From: Streptomyces sp. SM11
Lineage (GTDB): Bacteria > Actinomycetota > Actinomycetes > Streptomycetales > Streptomycetaceae
Reading direction: 5' to 3'
Length of the DNA: 32,520 nucleotides
Assembly: GCF_002910905.1 (NCBI RefSeq)
Contig: NZ_NEUE01000030.1
Location: 1 to 32,520, forward strand
Part shown: piece after piece, positions 25,322-32,520 of the stretch
Numbering within the stretch: the first letter of the stretch is position 1
How the letters are laid out: each line of letters starts with the position of its first letter
The notes under the pieces: generated by a model
The model's database searches: none
Told to the model about the DNA's origin: nothing
The model's input: only the letters and a program-made list of their open reading frames with translations
Program-made: the position numbers and the translations under genes

Positions 25322-26488
25322 TCAGACCACGGGGGCGCGGCGCAGGGCGAGCGCGGCGACATCGTCGCGCCGGACGCCGCCGGAGAAACTCTCCAGATCG
25401 ATGTGGAGCGCGTCGAGCAGTTCACGGGGCCCGTGCCCGGCCCAGCCCCCGAGCCGCTCGTCCAGCGGGTAGAAGGCGCCGGCGGCGTCACGGGCCTCGG
25501 TCACCCCGTCGGTGACGACGAGGAGCGTCGCGCCCTGCGGGAAGTCGAAGGACTCGGTCGTACGGGCCTCCCGGCTGAGTCCGGCGAGACCGAGGGGGAC
25601 ATACGTCCGGTGGAGCGTGACGGCCGAGGTCCAGCCCTCGTGCACCAGTCGCGGCGGCAGGTGGCCGCAGTTCACGGCCTCCACCCGGCCGCCCTCGTCG
25701 AACCCGAGCACGAGCGCGGTCACGAAGCGTTCGGTCTCACCGGTCTGGGCGGAGAACACGTTGTGCCGTACGACGGCGTCCTCCAGCGCCTCCACCACGC
25801 CGGTGAGCGTGGGTTCGCGGATGGCCGCCTCGCGGAACGCGGCGATGGCCGCGAATCCGGCGCCGATGGCCGCGAGCCCTTTGCCCTGGACGTCCCCGAT
25901 GATCACCCGGGTGCCGTAGGGCGACTCGACGACCTCGTAGATGTCTCCGCCGACGAAACGGTCCTCCTCGATCGGCTCGTAGAGCCCGTACGCGAAGACG
26001 TGGTCGGTCACGACGGGCAGCGGCCGCAGGATCTGGCGCTGCAGGGCGACGGCGGCGGACCGCAGCCGCGCCATCTCGGTGGCGTGCCGGATGCGTGCCG
26101 CGCAGGCGGCGACCCCGAGGGCGCAGGCCAGTACGGCGAAGCCGATGCCGAAGACGAAGTCCCAGAAGGTGCCGTCCGCGCCGACCCGGAAGCCGACGAC
26201 GACCGTGGTGATCCACACCGCGACCCAGATCGTCTGGCGGAGGCTGCAGTAGACGGAGGCCAGCGCCGGGACGACCACGAGCAGCGGGACGACCCGCAGG
26301 TCGTTGCCCGTCGTGGCGTCGAGGAACACGACCAGCGCCGTCAGCAGCGCAAGACCGCAGACCAGCACCCCGTTGCCGATCCGGCTCCGGGACACCGCCT
26401 CGGTGCCCGCGTCCGGGCGGGGCGCGGCACCGCTCCGGTGCCGTACCTCGCTCTGCTTCTGTGCCATGTCCAGCAGCCTCATGGGCAC
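25322..26488 (-). CDS. Membrane-anchored PP2C/SpoIIE-type serine phosphatase
   Basis: A 388-residue protein. The N-terminus has about three to four membrane helices (roughly residues 30-130), followed by a short helical linker 'RHATEMARLRSAAVALQRQILRPLP', and a PP2C/SpoIIE domain with 'EEDRFVGGDIYEVV', 'RVIIGDVQGKGLAA', 'FVTALVLGFD', 'CGHLPPRLV' and 'VTDGVTEARD', which include the metal-binding aspartates. Such phosphatases act on anti-sigma antagonists in streptomycete stress and sigma-factor control. GTG at 26488 is chosen for GGGAGG 7 nt upstream; ATGs at 26482 and 26467 are alternatives. Confidence 0.88.
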   Translation of the reverse strand: MPMRLLDMAQKQSEVRHRSGAAPRPDAGTEAVSRSRIGNGVLVCGLALLTALVVFLDATTGNDLRVVPLLVVVPALASVYCSLRQTIWVAVWITTVVVGFRVGADGTFWDFVFGIGFAVLACALGVAACAARIRHATEMARLRSAAVALQRQILRPLPVVTDHVFAYGLYEPIEEDRFVGGDIYEVVESPYGTRVIIGDVQGKGLAAIGAGFAAIAAFREAAIREPTLTGVVEALEDAVVRHNVFSAQTGETERFVTALVLGFDEGGRVEAVNCGHLPPRLVHEGWTSAVTLHRTYVPLGLAGLSREARTTESFDFPQGATLLVVTDGVTEARDAAGAFYPLDERLGGWAGHGPRELLDALHIDLESFSGGVRRDDVAALALRRAPVV

Positions 26489-26581
26489 GGCCTGTCCTCC
26501 CGCTGATCCTTCGGCGCCGCCCGCAGTTTCGGCCGGTCCCTTCCAGTTGACCGGGGTGCGGACGTTCACGCAGGAGGGCTT

Positions 26582-26635
26582 AGGGCCCCGAGCGGGCGCC
26601 GAAGGTCCCGCTCGGGACTTCCGGCCCGGGGCCCT
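26582..26635 (-). terminator. Large hairpin downstream of the GNAT gene
   Basis: AGGGCCCCG (26582-26590) pairs perfectly with CGGGGCCCT (26627-26635); inside, AGCGGG (26591-26596) pairs with CCCGCT (26607-26612). It sits between the GNAT stop and the PP2C start on the same strand, so it probably ends the GNAT message and makes PP2C depend on its own promoter. Confidence 0.65.
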
Positions 26636-26702
26636 CCGCCCCCGTACAGGAGTGCCTCAGGTCCCGTCCTACGGGTGCCGGTGCCTGTTTCCGGCTGCCC
26701 GG

Positions 26703-27464
26703 TCAGCGCAGCGAGGACCTGCGGGTCCCGTCGGCCGACGGGAGCGCGGCGGGCACGAGGGCGGAGAGGAATTCCGTACGCCGGCGGAGCCGGAAGCCGA
26801 GGGACTCGTAGAGCCGTACGGCCCCGGTGTTGGAGGCGGAGGCATGCAGGAACGGCGTCTCGCCGCGCTCTCGGATGCCGTGCGCGACCGCCAGGACCAG
26901 TCGGCTCGCCAGCCCCTGCCCCCGTACGGACTCATCCGTGCAGACGCCGCTGATCTCGGTCCAGCCGGGCGGGTGCAGCCGCTCCCCCGCCATCGCCACC
27001 AGGGTGCCGCCCCGGCGGATGCCCAGGTACGTACCCATCTCGACCGTGCGCGGCAGAAAGGGGCCGGGGCGGGTGCGCGCCACCAGGTCCAGCATCTCCG
27101 GCACGTCCTGCGAACCCAGCGGAACCGCCTCCGGGTCGGGTGCGGCGTCCACCGACGCGTCGACCAGCTGGACGCCCTCGGCCCGGAAGATGATCTCCCA
27201 GTCCTGTGGCGGCGGCGCCTGGAACGCGGCGAGGGCAACGGAACCGCCCGGCCCGGCGAGCGCCGCGACATCCGCCCAGTCCTGGGCGTCCGGGGCGTCG
27301 GGGAGCGCGATCCAGGGGGTGACGTCGACGGGATAGCGCAGGATCCGCCCACGGCTCTCGGCGAAGTGGGCGTGCGGACCGGTGAGCGAGGACCGGGCGG
27401 GGTTGTCCAGCGAATGGAGCCGGGACGGGGCATCGGCCCGGGGCCGGGTGTGGTTCTGGGTCAT
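26703..27464 (-). CDS. GNAT-family N-acetyltransferase (FR47-like)
   Basis: A 253-residue protein. The C-terminal half is a GNAT domain: 'GTLVAMAGERLHPPGWTEISGVCTDESVRGQGLASRLVLAVA', where 'RGQGLA' is the acetyl-CoA-binding loop, then 'FLHASASNTGAVRLYESLGFRLRR'. The N-terminal half is a diverged second domain as in FR47-like proteins. The acceptor is not evident. The ATG at 27464 has GAGGAA 4 nt upstream; the longer open frame reaches 27617 but through noncoding repeats. Confidence 0.88.
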   Translation of the reverse strand: MTQNHTRPRADAPSRLHSLDNPARSSLTGPHAHFAESRGRILRYPVDVTPWIALPDAPDAQDWADVAALAGPGGSVALAAFQAPPPQDWEIIFRAEGVQLVDASVDAAPDPEAVPLGSQDVPEMLDLVARTRPGPFLPRTVEMGTYLGIRRGGTLVAMAGERLHPPGWTEISGVCTDESVRGQGLASRLVLAVAHGIRERGETPFLHASASNTGAVRLYESLGFRLRRRTEFLSALVPAALPSADGTRRSSLR

Positions 27465-27495
27465 GGTCTTCCTCGTTCCGTCCTTCACGTCGCGT

Positions 27496-27530
27496 GGTTC
27501 CTCGACGGCGGTCGCGCGGTTCCTCGACGG
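27496..27530. repeat. Direct repeat GGTTCCTCGACGG, 22-bp period
   Basis: Identical 13-mers at 27496-27508 and 27518-27530, upstream of the GNAT start. The 22-bp register is about two helical turns, so both copies face the same side of the DNA; a regulator site is possible. Confidence 0.6.
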
Positions 27531-27752
27531 CTGGTGCTCAGCGCCGCGGGCGATGCGCCGCCAAGAGCGGAAAGCCGGTGGATCCGGCACGTATTTCCGC
27601 GGGGGAAGTCCGTTCATGACACCGCCATCGATGGGGGGGCGCCGATGCCCCGGCCCGCGCCCGCGTGGACGAGCGGCGAAATCGACTCATCCGTAGGCCG
27701 ATACGCGCCGGTCCGGTCCCAACGGCCGCCTGCCTGTGGCACTCTGGTGGCG

Positions 27753-27789
27753 ACCGCCCCACCGGGCTCCCCCGTACCGGTGGGGCGGT
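27753..27789. other. Strong hairpin in the intergenic region, possible sRNA or terminator
   Basis: A perfect 13-bp stem, 27753-27765 with 27777-27789 (left arm ACCGCCCCACCGG), with an 11-nt loop. Outside it GGCAC (27738-27742) can pair with GTGCC (27795-27799). On the plus strand the stem is followed by TCCTTGT. No gene upstream on this strand needs a terminator, so a small RNA or a leader structure are options. Confidence 0.45.
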
Positions 27790-27986
27790 TCCTTGTGCCT
27801 CCGAGGCCGGCGCCTTTCGCCGCACCCTTCAGATGACGGCACCTCAGATCCGAACCAGGCCTGTTTCCGGCCGATTCGCACCATGTGGCCAGATCAACTC
27901 CTCCGGCCGCGCATAGGAGCCGCACCCCCGGGAAGGCGAACAGTCCTCAGGGCCTACGAACCAGGAACCAGGGAGCGTGAAGCGAC

Positions 27987-28868
27987 ATGACCGTGCACAG
28001 TGCGCAGACCGCGCAGACGGCCGGTACGCAGCGGGCTGGCACCGCCGAGGAGCTTCCGTGGATCGAGGATGCCGGGAAGATCGCCCCGATGGACGCGCGC
28101 CGGCTCTCACGCCTCTTCTTCGACCGCCTACAGGCCCTGGAGGAGGGCACGCACGAGCACCAGTACGCGCGCAACACCCTCATCGAGATGAACCTGTCCC
28201 TCGTCCGTTTCGCCGCCAACCGCTTCCGCAACCGGGGCAGCGGCGACATGGAGGACATCATCCAGGTCGGCACCATCGGGCTGATCAAGGCGATCGACCG
28301 CTTCGACCTCTCACGGGAGGTCGAGTTCACGTCGTTCGCCGTGCCGTACATCGTCGGGGAGATCAAGCGGTTCTTCCGCGACACGAGCTGGGCGGTGCAT
28401 GTGCCGCGGCGCCTCCAGGAGCTGCGGGTCGACCTCGCCAAGGCGAAGGAGTCCCTGGCGGGCGACCTCGACCGGGACCCCACGGTGCAGGAGCTGGCGG
28501 AGGACCTGGGGATCGAGGAGTCCGAGGTCACGGAGGGGATCGTCGCCTCCAACGGCTACACGGCGGGCTCCCTGGACATGCCGACCGATACCGCGGAGGC
28601 CGGGCCCGGCCAGAACGCGGGGCGGACGTTCGCCGATGTGCTGGGCGAGCCGGACCCCGCCATGGAGACCGTGGAGAACCTCCACGCACTCGCGCCCCTG
28701 CTGGGCGAACTGGACGAGCGGGAGCGCCGGATCATCGATATGCGCTTCGGCCAGGAGATGACCCAGGCGCAGATCGGCGCGGAGCTCGGGATCTCGCAGA
28801 TGCATGTGTCCCGGCTGCTGAGCCGGATGCTGGGCAAGCTGCGGAGCGGGATGCTCGCCCAGGAGTGA
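27987..28868 (+). CDS. RNA polymerase sigma factor, SigB/SigF/SigG family
   Basis: A 293-residue group III sigma factor. Region 2 has 'LVRFAANRFRNRGSGDMEDIIQVGTIGLIKAIDRFD' and 'EFTSFAVPYIVGEIKRFFRDTSW'; region 3 has 'VPRRLQELRVDLAKAKESL'; region 4 ends with the helix-turn-helix 'TQAQIGAELGISQMHVSRLLSRML'. Streptomycetes have several paralogues (SigB, SigF, SigG, SigH and others) for stress and differentiation; I cannot tell which this is. No anti-sigma gene is adjacent, but a PP2C phosphatase lies 1.5 kb away. The ATG at 27987 follows GGGAG by 14 nt with a GAAG nearer. Confidence 0.93.
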   Translation: MTVHSAQTAQTAGTQRAGTAEELPWIEDAGKIAPMDARRLSRLFFDRLQALEEGTHEHQYARNTLIEMNLSLVRFAANRFRNRGSGDMEDIIQVGTIGLIKAIDRFDLSREVEFTSFAVPYIVGEIKRFFRDTSWAVHVPRRLQELRVDLAKAKESLAGDLDRDPTVQELAEDLGIEESEVTEGIVASNGYTAGSLDMPTDTAEAGPGQNAGRTFADVLGEPDPAMETVENLHALAPLLGELDERERRIIDMRFGQEMTQAQIGAELGISQMHVSRLLSRMLGKLRSGMLAQE

Positions 28869-28909
28869 CCGTCGCGAGCCACCCCGTCGGGCGGCGGACA
28901 GCGGGCGGT

Positions 28910-28957
28910 TAGGCGTTGCGGTTCTGACTGATGCATCAGTCAGAACCGCAACGCCTA
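28910..28957. promoter_or_regulatory. 48-bp perfect palindrome (TetR-type operator and/or terminator)
   Basis: Every base from 28910 to 28957 is symmetric about 28933/28934, with core TGACTGATGCATCAGTCA (18 bp, 28925-28942). The core resembles TGAC...GTCA sites bound by TetR-family repressors, and a TetR-domain gene starts 66 bp downstream. It also lies 42 bp after the sigma factor stop and could fold into a long hairpin that ends that message. Confidence 0.7.
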
Positions 28958-28984
28958 TTCTGGTCAGGTATTACGTATGCCGAT

Positions 28985-29014
28985 GTTGAGGTTCTCTCAA
29001 CACATGGCTACGGT
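28985..29014 (+). promoter_or_regulatory. Promoter with overlapping GTTGAG-N5-CTCAAC palindrome
   Basis: TTGAGG (28986-28991) and TACGGT (29009-29014) are 17 nt apart; the ATG at 29023 begins 8 nt later, so the mRNA is probably leaderless. The palindrome GTTGAG-GTTCT-CTCAAC (28985-29001) covers the -35, an obvious place for repression, possibly by the XRE-type domain of the downstream protein. Confidence 0.65.
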
Positions 29015-29022
29015 GGTTGACC

Positions 29023-29925
29023 ATGCAGCAGGACGAGGTGGCCGCACGGGTCCGACAGGTGATCGACGCGGCGGGTGTGAGCGCGCGCGAGTTCGCGCGG
29101 CGGATCGTCATCGATCCGTCGAAGCTGTCCCGTTCCCTGAACGGCACCCGCCGCTTCACCGCCGCCGAACTGGCCCGGATCGCGGACATCGGCGGCGTGG
29201 ACATCGGCCGGCTGATCGGTACGACGGCTGATGCGACGGCCGGCACCGCGACGACCGGCACGACGGACGGTGCGGCGTCGTCGCCGTCGCCCGTGCGTTC
29301 CCTTTCGTCCCCTCGCCCGCCCTCGCCCGAGGGCGGCAGACCTCTGCAGATCGTGCGCGAGACCGTCCGGCTCATCGCCGAACGCGGATTCCACGCCGTC
29401 CGGGTCGCGGACATCGCCGCGGCCTGCCACACCAGCACGGCGGCGATCCACTACCACTTCCCCGGCCGTGACGAGCTGCTCGAAGCGGCGGTCCGCTGGT
29501 GCATGGACGAGGACACCCGTCGCCGTGCCGACGCCACGGCCGGTACCCGTCATGCCGGGGACGAGCTGCGCCTGCTGATCGAACTCCAGACGCCCCGCAC
29601 CGAACAGCAACGGCGGCAGTGGTGCGTCTGGCTCGACCTGTGGGCCGAGGCCGCCCGGTCCACCACGGTCGGACGGCTCCACGTGGAGTACTACCGCCAG
29701 TGGCGGGGGACGGTCGCCGATGTGATCCGTCGCGGCGTCGAGCAGGGCGTGTTCCGTCCGGTCGACGTGGACGGCGCGGCCCTCGCCCTCACCGCGCTGA
29801 TCGACGGACTGGTCTCCCAGGTCCTGGCCACGGAGCCCGGCCTTCCGGGCACCGGCGCAAAGGCCATGCACGACGCGCTGATCGCCCACGTGGACGCCTG
29901 CCTGACAGCGCCCGTGCCCGGCTGA
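29023..29925 (+). CDS. Two-headed regulator: XRE-type HTH fused to a TetR domain
   Basis: A 300-residue protein. Residues ~5-65 are an XRE/Cro-like helix-turn-helix ('[18 protein letters not shown]' and '[24 protein letters not shown]'). A low-complexity Thr/Ala/Ser/Pro linker (66-105) joins it to a complete TetR unit: helix-turn-helix at ~110-155 ('[27 protein letters not shown]') and a BetI-like C-terminal ligand domain ('[11 protein letters not shown]', '[16 protein letters not shown]'). Two DNA-binding modules in one chain are unusual. The ATG at 29023 fits the leaderless promoter; TTG at 29017 is possible. It precedes carnitine catabolic genes in the same direction and is likely their regulator. 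Confidence 0.9.
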   Translation: MQQDEVAARVRQVIDAAGVSAREFARRIVIDPSKLSRSLNGTRRFTAAELARIADIGGVDIGRLIGTTADATAGTATTGTTDGAASSPSPVRSLSSPRPPSPEGGRPLQIVRETVRLIAERGFHAVRVADIAAACHTSTAAIHYHFPGRDELLEAAVRWCMDEDTRRRADATAGTRHAGDELRLLIELQTPRTEQQRRQWCVWLDLWAEAARSTTVGRLHVEYYRQWRGTVADVIRRGVEQGVFRPVDVDGAALALTALIDGLVSQVLATEPGLPGTGAKAMHDALIAHVDACLTAPVPG

Positions 29926-30032
29926 CGCCCGCGCCCGCCCCGTACATCCGAAGAAGCCCTGCACCGCCGGACTCCCTGAGCTCCTCGAATCTACCCGAAC
30001 TACCCGAACTCCCCGAGAGGAGACGTTTTCGT

Positions 30033-30926
30033 ATGCCCGTGAACCAGGACGTCATCATCACCTGCGCCCTCACCGGAGCCGGCGACACCGTCGGCCGCAG
30101 CCCCCATGTCCCCGTGACGCCCGAGCAGATCGCCGCCTCCGCCGTCGAGGCCGCCGGCGCCGGGGCGGCCGTGGTCCACATCCACGTCCGCGAGCCGGAG
30201 ACCGGCGCCCCCTCCCGCGATCCCCGCCTCTACCGCGAGGTCGTCGAGCGGATCCGGGAGACCGGCACCGACGTGATCATCAACCTGACCGCCGGGATGG
30301 GCGGGGACCTCGTCATCGACCCGGAGGCCCCGCTCCGTCAGCTGCCGGGCACCGACCTGGTCAGCGGTCTCGACCGGCTGCCCCACGTCGAGGATCTGCT
30401 GCCGGACATCTGCACCCTGGACTGCGGTTCGCTCAACTTCGGCGACGGCAGCAACCTCTACGTCTCCACCCCCGACATGCTGCGCACCGGCGCGAAGCGC
30501 ATCCAGGAACTCGGGGTCCGTCCCGAGCTGGAGATCTTCGACACCGGGCAGCTGTGGTTCGCCAAGCAACTCCTCGCCGAGGGGCTGCTCGACGATCCCA
30601 CGGTCTTCCAGCTCTGCATGGGCATTCCATGGGGTGCGCCCGCCGACCCGGGCGTCCTCCAGGCGATGGTCAACATGCTTCCGCAGGGCGCCCAGTGGGC
30701 GAGCTTCGCGCTCGGCCGGATGCAGATGCCCTGGGCCGCCCAGTCGATCCTGCTCGGCGGACACGTCCGGGTCGGCCTGGAGGACAACCTCTATCTGGGC
30801 AAGGGCGTCAAGGCCACCAACGGCCAGTTGGTGGAGCGCTCCGTGCAGATCACCGAGTCCCTGGGTTCCCGGGTCGCCACGCCCGACGAGGCACGCGAGA
30901 AGCTCGGCCTGCGCCCGCGCGCCTGA
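30033..30926 (+). CDS. Beta-keto acid cleavage enzyme (BKACE, DUF849), probably 3-dehydrocarnitine:acetyl-CoA trimethylamine transferase-type
   Basis: A 297-residue BKACE protein. It shows 'ITCALTGAG', the metal-binding histidines in '[12 protein letters not shown]' (H49, H51), '[11 protein letters not shown]', '[11 protein letters not shown]' and '[16 protein letters not shown]'. BKACE enzymes condense a beta-keto acid with acetyl-CoA and release acetoacetate plus a new acyl-CoA. The neighbours (carnitine dehydrogenase and hotdog thioesterase) match the set in which the substrate is 3-dehydrocarnitine and the product betainyl-CoA. Substrate assignment is therefore by context. Ribosome binding site AGAGGAG, 10 nt before the ATG; two TACCCGAAC copies lie just upstream. 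Confidence 0.88.
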   Translation: MPVNQDVIITCALTGAGDTVGRSPHVPVTPEQIAASAVEAAGAGAAVVHIHVREPETGAPSRDPRLYREVVERIRETGTDVIINLTAGMGGDLVIDPEAPLRQLPGTDLVSGLDRLPHVEDLLPDICTLDCGSLNFGDGSNLYVSTPDMLRTGAKRIQELGVRPELEIFDTGQLWFAKQLLAEGLLDDPTVFQLCMGIPWGAPADPGVLQAMVNMLPQGAQWASFALGRMQMPWAAQSILLGGHVRVGLEDNLYLGKGVKATNGQLVERSVQITESLGSRVATPDEAREKLGLRPRA

Positions 30927-30991
30927 CCGGCCTCCCCTTCCTCACCTCCCTATTCCCGTACAACTCCCCCCACCGTTCTGGAGTGCCGCCC

Positions 30992-31999
30992 GTGCCTGTC
31001 ACCCCCTCTGCCGCCGCGACCGACGGCCCCGCCGCCCCCTGCGCCCCGGAGGACGTACGCCGTGTCGCGTGCGTCGGGGCCGGAGTGATCGGCGGTGGCT
31101 GGGCAGCCCATTTCCTCGCCCGCGGATACGACGTCACCGCCTGGGACCCGGCCCCAGACGCCGCCGTCCGGCTGCGGCGGCTCATCTCCGCCGCCTGGCC
31201 CGCACTGGAACAGCTCGGCCTGGCCGACGGAGCCTCGCAGGACCGGCTGACCGTCACCGCGACCCTCGAAGAGGCCGTGGCCGACGCCCAGTTCGTCCAG
31301 GAGAGCGCCCCGGAGAAGCTGGACCTGAAGCGTGATCTACTGGCCCGGCTGGACGCCGCCGCGCCCGCCGGTACGGTGATCGCCTCGTCCACCTCCGGCT
31401 ATCCGATGACGGACATGCAGACGGAGGCCGCCGACCCCGGGCGGCTCGTCGTCGGACATCCCTTCAACCCGCCCTATCTCATCCCCCTGGTCGAGGTCGT
31501 CGGCGGTGAACTGACCGCGCCCGCCGCGGTCGACTGGGCCTCGCGCTTCTACGCTGTCGCGGGCAAGTCCGTCATCACCATGGACCGCGAGGTGCCCGGC
31601 TTCATAGCCAACCGGCTCCAGGAGGCCCTGTGGCGCGAAGCCCTGCACATGGTCGCCAACGGCGAGGCCACGGTGGCGGAGATCGACACGTCGATCACCG
31701 AGGGCCCGGGGCTCCGCTGGGCCGTGATGGGCCCGATGCTCACGTTCGCGCTCGCGGGCGGCGAGGGCGGGATGGCCCATATGCTCGACCACTTCGGCCC
31801 GTCGCTGAAGTCGCCCTGGACCCGGCTCGAAGCACCCGAACTGGACCGTGCGCTGTACGGGGCGGTGGTGGCCGGCTGCGAGGAAGCCGCGGACGGCCGG
31901 AGCATCGCCGATCTGGTCGCCGAGCGGGACCGGGGCGTCATCGACGTCCTGCGGGCCACGGGCCGCCTGCCCCGGTCCGCCGAGGAGGCGACCCGATGA
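30992..31999 (+). CDS. L-carnitine dehydrogenase (3-hydroxyacyl-CoA dehydrogenase family)
   Basis: A 335-residue protein of the 3-hydroxyacyl-CoA dehydrogenase fold. NAD-binding motif GAGVIGGG at residues 29-36 with 'DVTAWDP' (acidic residue for NAD), 'ESAPEKLDLKR', 'ASSTSGYPMTDM', the catalytic-region motif HPFNPP (156-161), and 'EVPGFIANRLQEALWREAL'. Carnitine dehydrogenases oxidise L-carnitine to 3-dehydrocarnitine. The closeness to BKACE and a thioesterase supports this substrate rather than a fatty acyl-CoA. GTG at 30992 has GGAG 8 nt upstream. The stop overlaps the thioesterase start (ATGA). Confidence 0.9.
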   Translation: MPVTPSAAATDGPAAPCAPEDVRRVACVGAGVIGGGWAAHFLARGYDVTAWDPAPDAAVRLRRLISAAWPALEQLGLADGASQDRLTVTATLEEAVADAQFVQESAPEKLDLKRDLLARLDAAAPAGTVIASSTSGYPMTDMQTEAADPGRLVVGHPFNPPYLIPLVEVVGGELTAPAAVDWASRFYAVAGKSVITMDREVPGFIANRLQEALWREALHMVANGEATVAEIDTSITEGPGLRWAVMGPMLTFALAGGEGGMAHMLDHFGPSLKSPWTRLEAPELDRALYGAVVAGCEEAADGRSIADLVAERDRGVIDVLRATGRLPRSAEEATR

Positions 32000-32520
32000 G
32001 CGAGCAGCAGACGCCCGACGCACACACCGAGGACACCGACCCCGCCGAGGACGCCACGGCGCTCCCCCTGCTCCACCGGACCGTGCGGCCCGAGTGGATC
32101 GACTACAACGGCCACATGAGCGAGGCGTTCTACGTCCTGGTCTTCGGGTACGCCACCGACGCGATGATGATCGAGACCGGTCTGCACGCCGGGTACCGGG
32201 AGAGGACCGGCTGCTCGCTCTACACCGTCGAGTCGCATCTGCGCTATCTCCGCGACGTGGCCGAAGGCGCCCATCTCGCCGTTCGCACCAGTCTGTTGGG
32301 CGCTGACGCGAAGAAGGCACGCTTCTGCCACGAGCTGTACACGGTCGACGCACCGGACGGCGTACCGGAGCCGGAGGCCGCCCCGGTGGCGACGAGCGAG
32401 CTGCTGGCGCTCCATGTGGACCAACGGGCGGGCCGCACCGTCCCGTTCCCGGATTCCGTACGGGAACGGCTGAGCGCGCTCGTCGAGCCGGCGCCCGAGT
32501 GGGCAGGCCGCTCGATCGCC
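31996..32520 (+). CDS. Hotdog-fold thioesterase (betainyl-CoA thioesterase), partial
   Basis: The first 175 residues are present; the gene runs off the window. An acidic N-terminal tail (~22 residues) precedes the 4HBT-type motif 'EWIDYNGHMSEAFYVLVFGYATDA', where Asp36 is the expected catalytic acid, followed by 'LYTVESHLRYLRDVAEGAHL' (the second strand/helix of the fold). In the carnitine pathway this enzyme hydrolyses betainyl-CoA to glycine betaine and CoA. Coupled to the dehydrogenase by ATGA, confirming that they act together. Confidence 0.88.
   Translation, partial: MSEQQTPDAHTEDTDPAEDATALPLLHRTVRPEWIDYNGHMSEAFYVLVFGYATDAMMIETGLHAGYRERTGCSLYTVESHLRYLRDVAEGAHLAVRTSLLGADAKKARFCHELYTVDAPDGVPEPEAAPVATSELLALHVDQRAGRTVPFPDSVRERLSALVEPAPEWAGRSIA

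Larger units (their letters stand above)
27465..27986. other. 522-bp divergent intergenic region
   Basis: Between the GNAT start and the sigma factor start. No frame looks coding. It holds a 13-bp direct repeat and a 13-bp-stem hairpin (listed separately). The ribosome binding site of the sigma gene is GGGAG near 27966; I do not see a clear -10/-35 pair. Confidence 0.5.

Noticed and set aside
27614..27925. Open frames of 83-103 residues on both strands in the GNAT/sigma intergenic region.
   Set aside because: No ribosome binding sites, atypical composition, and they cross the strong hairpin.

Overview
The window is high-GC actinobacterial DNA, almost certainly from a Streptomyces chromosome. 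The support is third-position G/C bias, many GTG/TTG starts, ATGA/GTGA stop-start overlaps, leaderless-type promoters, and typical Streptomyces families (polyketide-type ABC exporter with a GbsR/MarR regulator, imuA-imuB-dnaE2 cassette, SigB/F/G-type sigma factor, SpoIIE/PP2C phosphatase).

Layout. 1-1884 (+): end of a GT2 glycosyltransferase, a DUF2064 protein and a SAM methyltransferase, translationally coupled. 1752-3550 (-): a small membrane protein and a cytochrome b561-like/sulfite-oxidase-like molybdopterin enzyme. A divergent 162-bp promoter region with paired TGACG repeats separates these from a large membrane protein (3713-5152, +). 5208-5377 (-): two tiny membrane peptides, one being KdpF without any kdpABC. 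5574-8185 (-): ABC permease and ATPase, with a divergent GbsR/MarR regulator at 8311. 8884-9628: a frameshifted lipoprotein gene and a trace of transposase. 9629-15007 (-): imuA, imuB, dnaE2, the error-prone translesion synthesis cassette, behind a promoter with a palindrome in its spacer. 15401-16650 (-): an ACR3-like transporter led by a cut-down MerR regulator. 16841-17323 (-): a DedA-type protein. 17837-19963 (+): dhaK-dhaL-dhaM, closed by a strong terminator. 20065-20568 (+): a Nudix hydrolase. 20502-22439 (-): an ABC-F ribosome-protection-type ATPase preceded by a ten-codon leader peptide. 22593-25223 (-): a TetR regulator, an SDR and a zinc alcohol dehydrogenase. 25322-27464 (-): a PP2C phosphatase and a GNAT acetyltransferase. 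27987-28868 (+): an SigB/F/G-family sigma factor. 29023-32520 (+): a regulator fusing an XRE-type helix-turn-helix to a TetR domain, then BKACE, L-carnitine dehydrogenase and a hotdog thioesterase cut by the window end.

How genes work together. The last block has the content expected for aerobic carnitine breakdown: carnitine to 3-dehydrocarnitine, then with acetyl-CoA to betainyl-CoA and acetoacetate, then glycine betaine. Its regulator lies behind a 48-bp perfect palindrome and a second palindrome overlapping the -35 box, suggesting two operators for two DNA-binding domains. The ABC-F gene with its leader peptide looks like an antibiotic-sensing attenuation unit. The dha genes encode PEP-dependent dihydroxyacetone phosphorylation. 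Several regulators share the arrangement TACGGT about 6-8 nt before the start codon, as expected for leaderless mRNAs.

All functional calls come from reading motifs and gene order; no database search was run.
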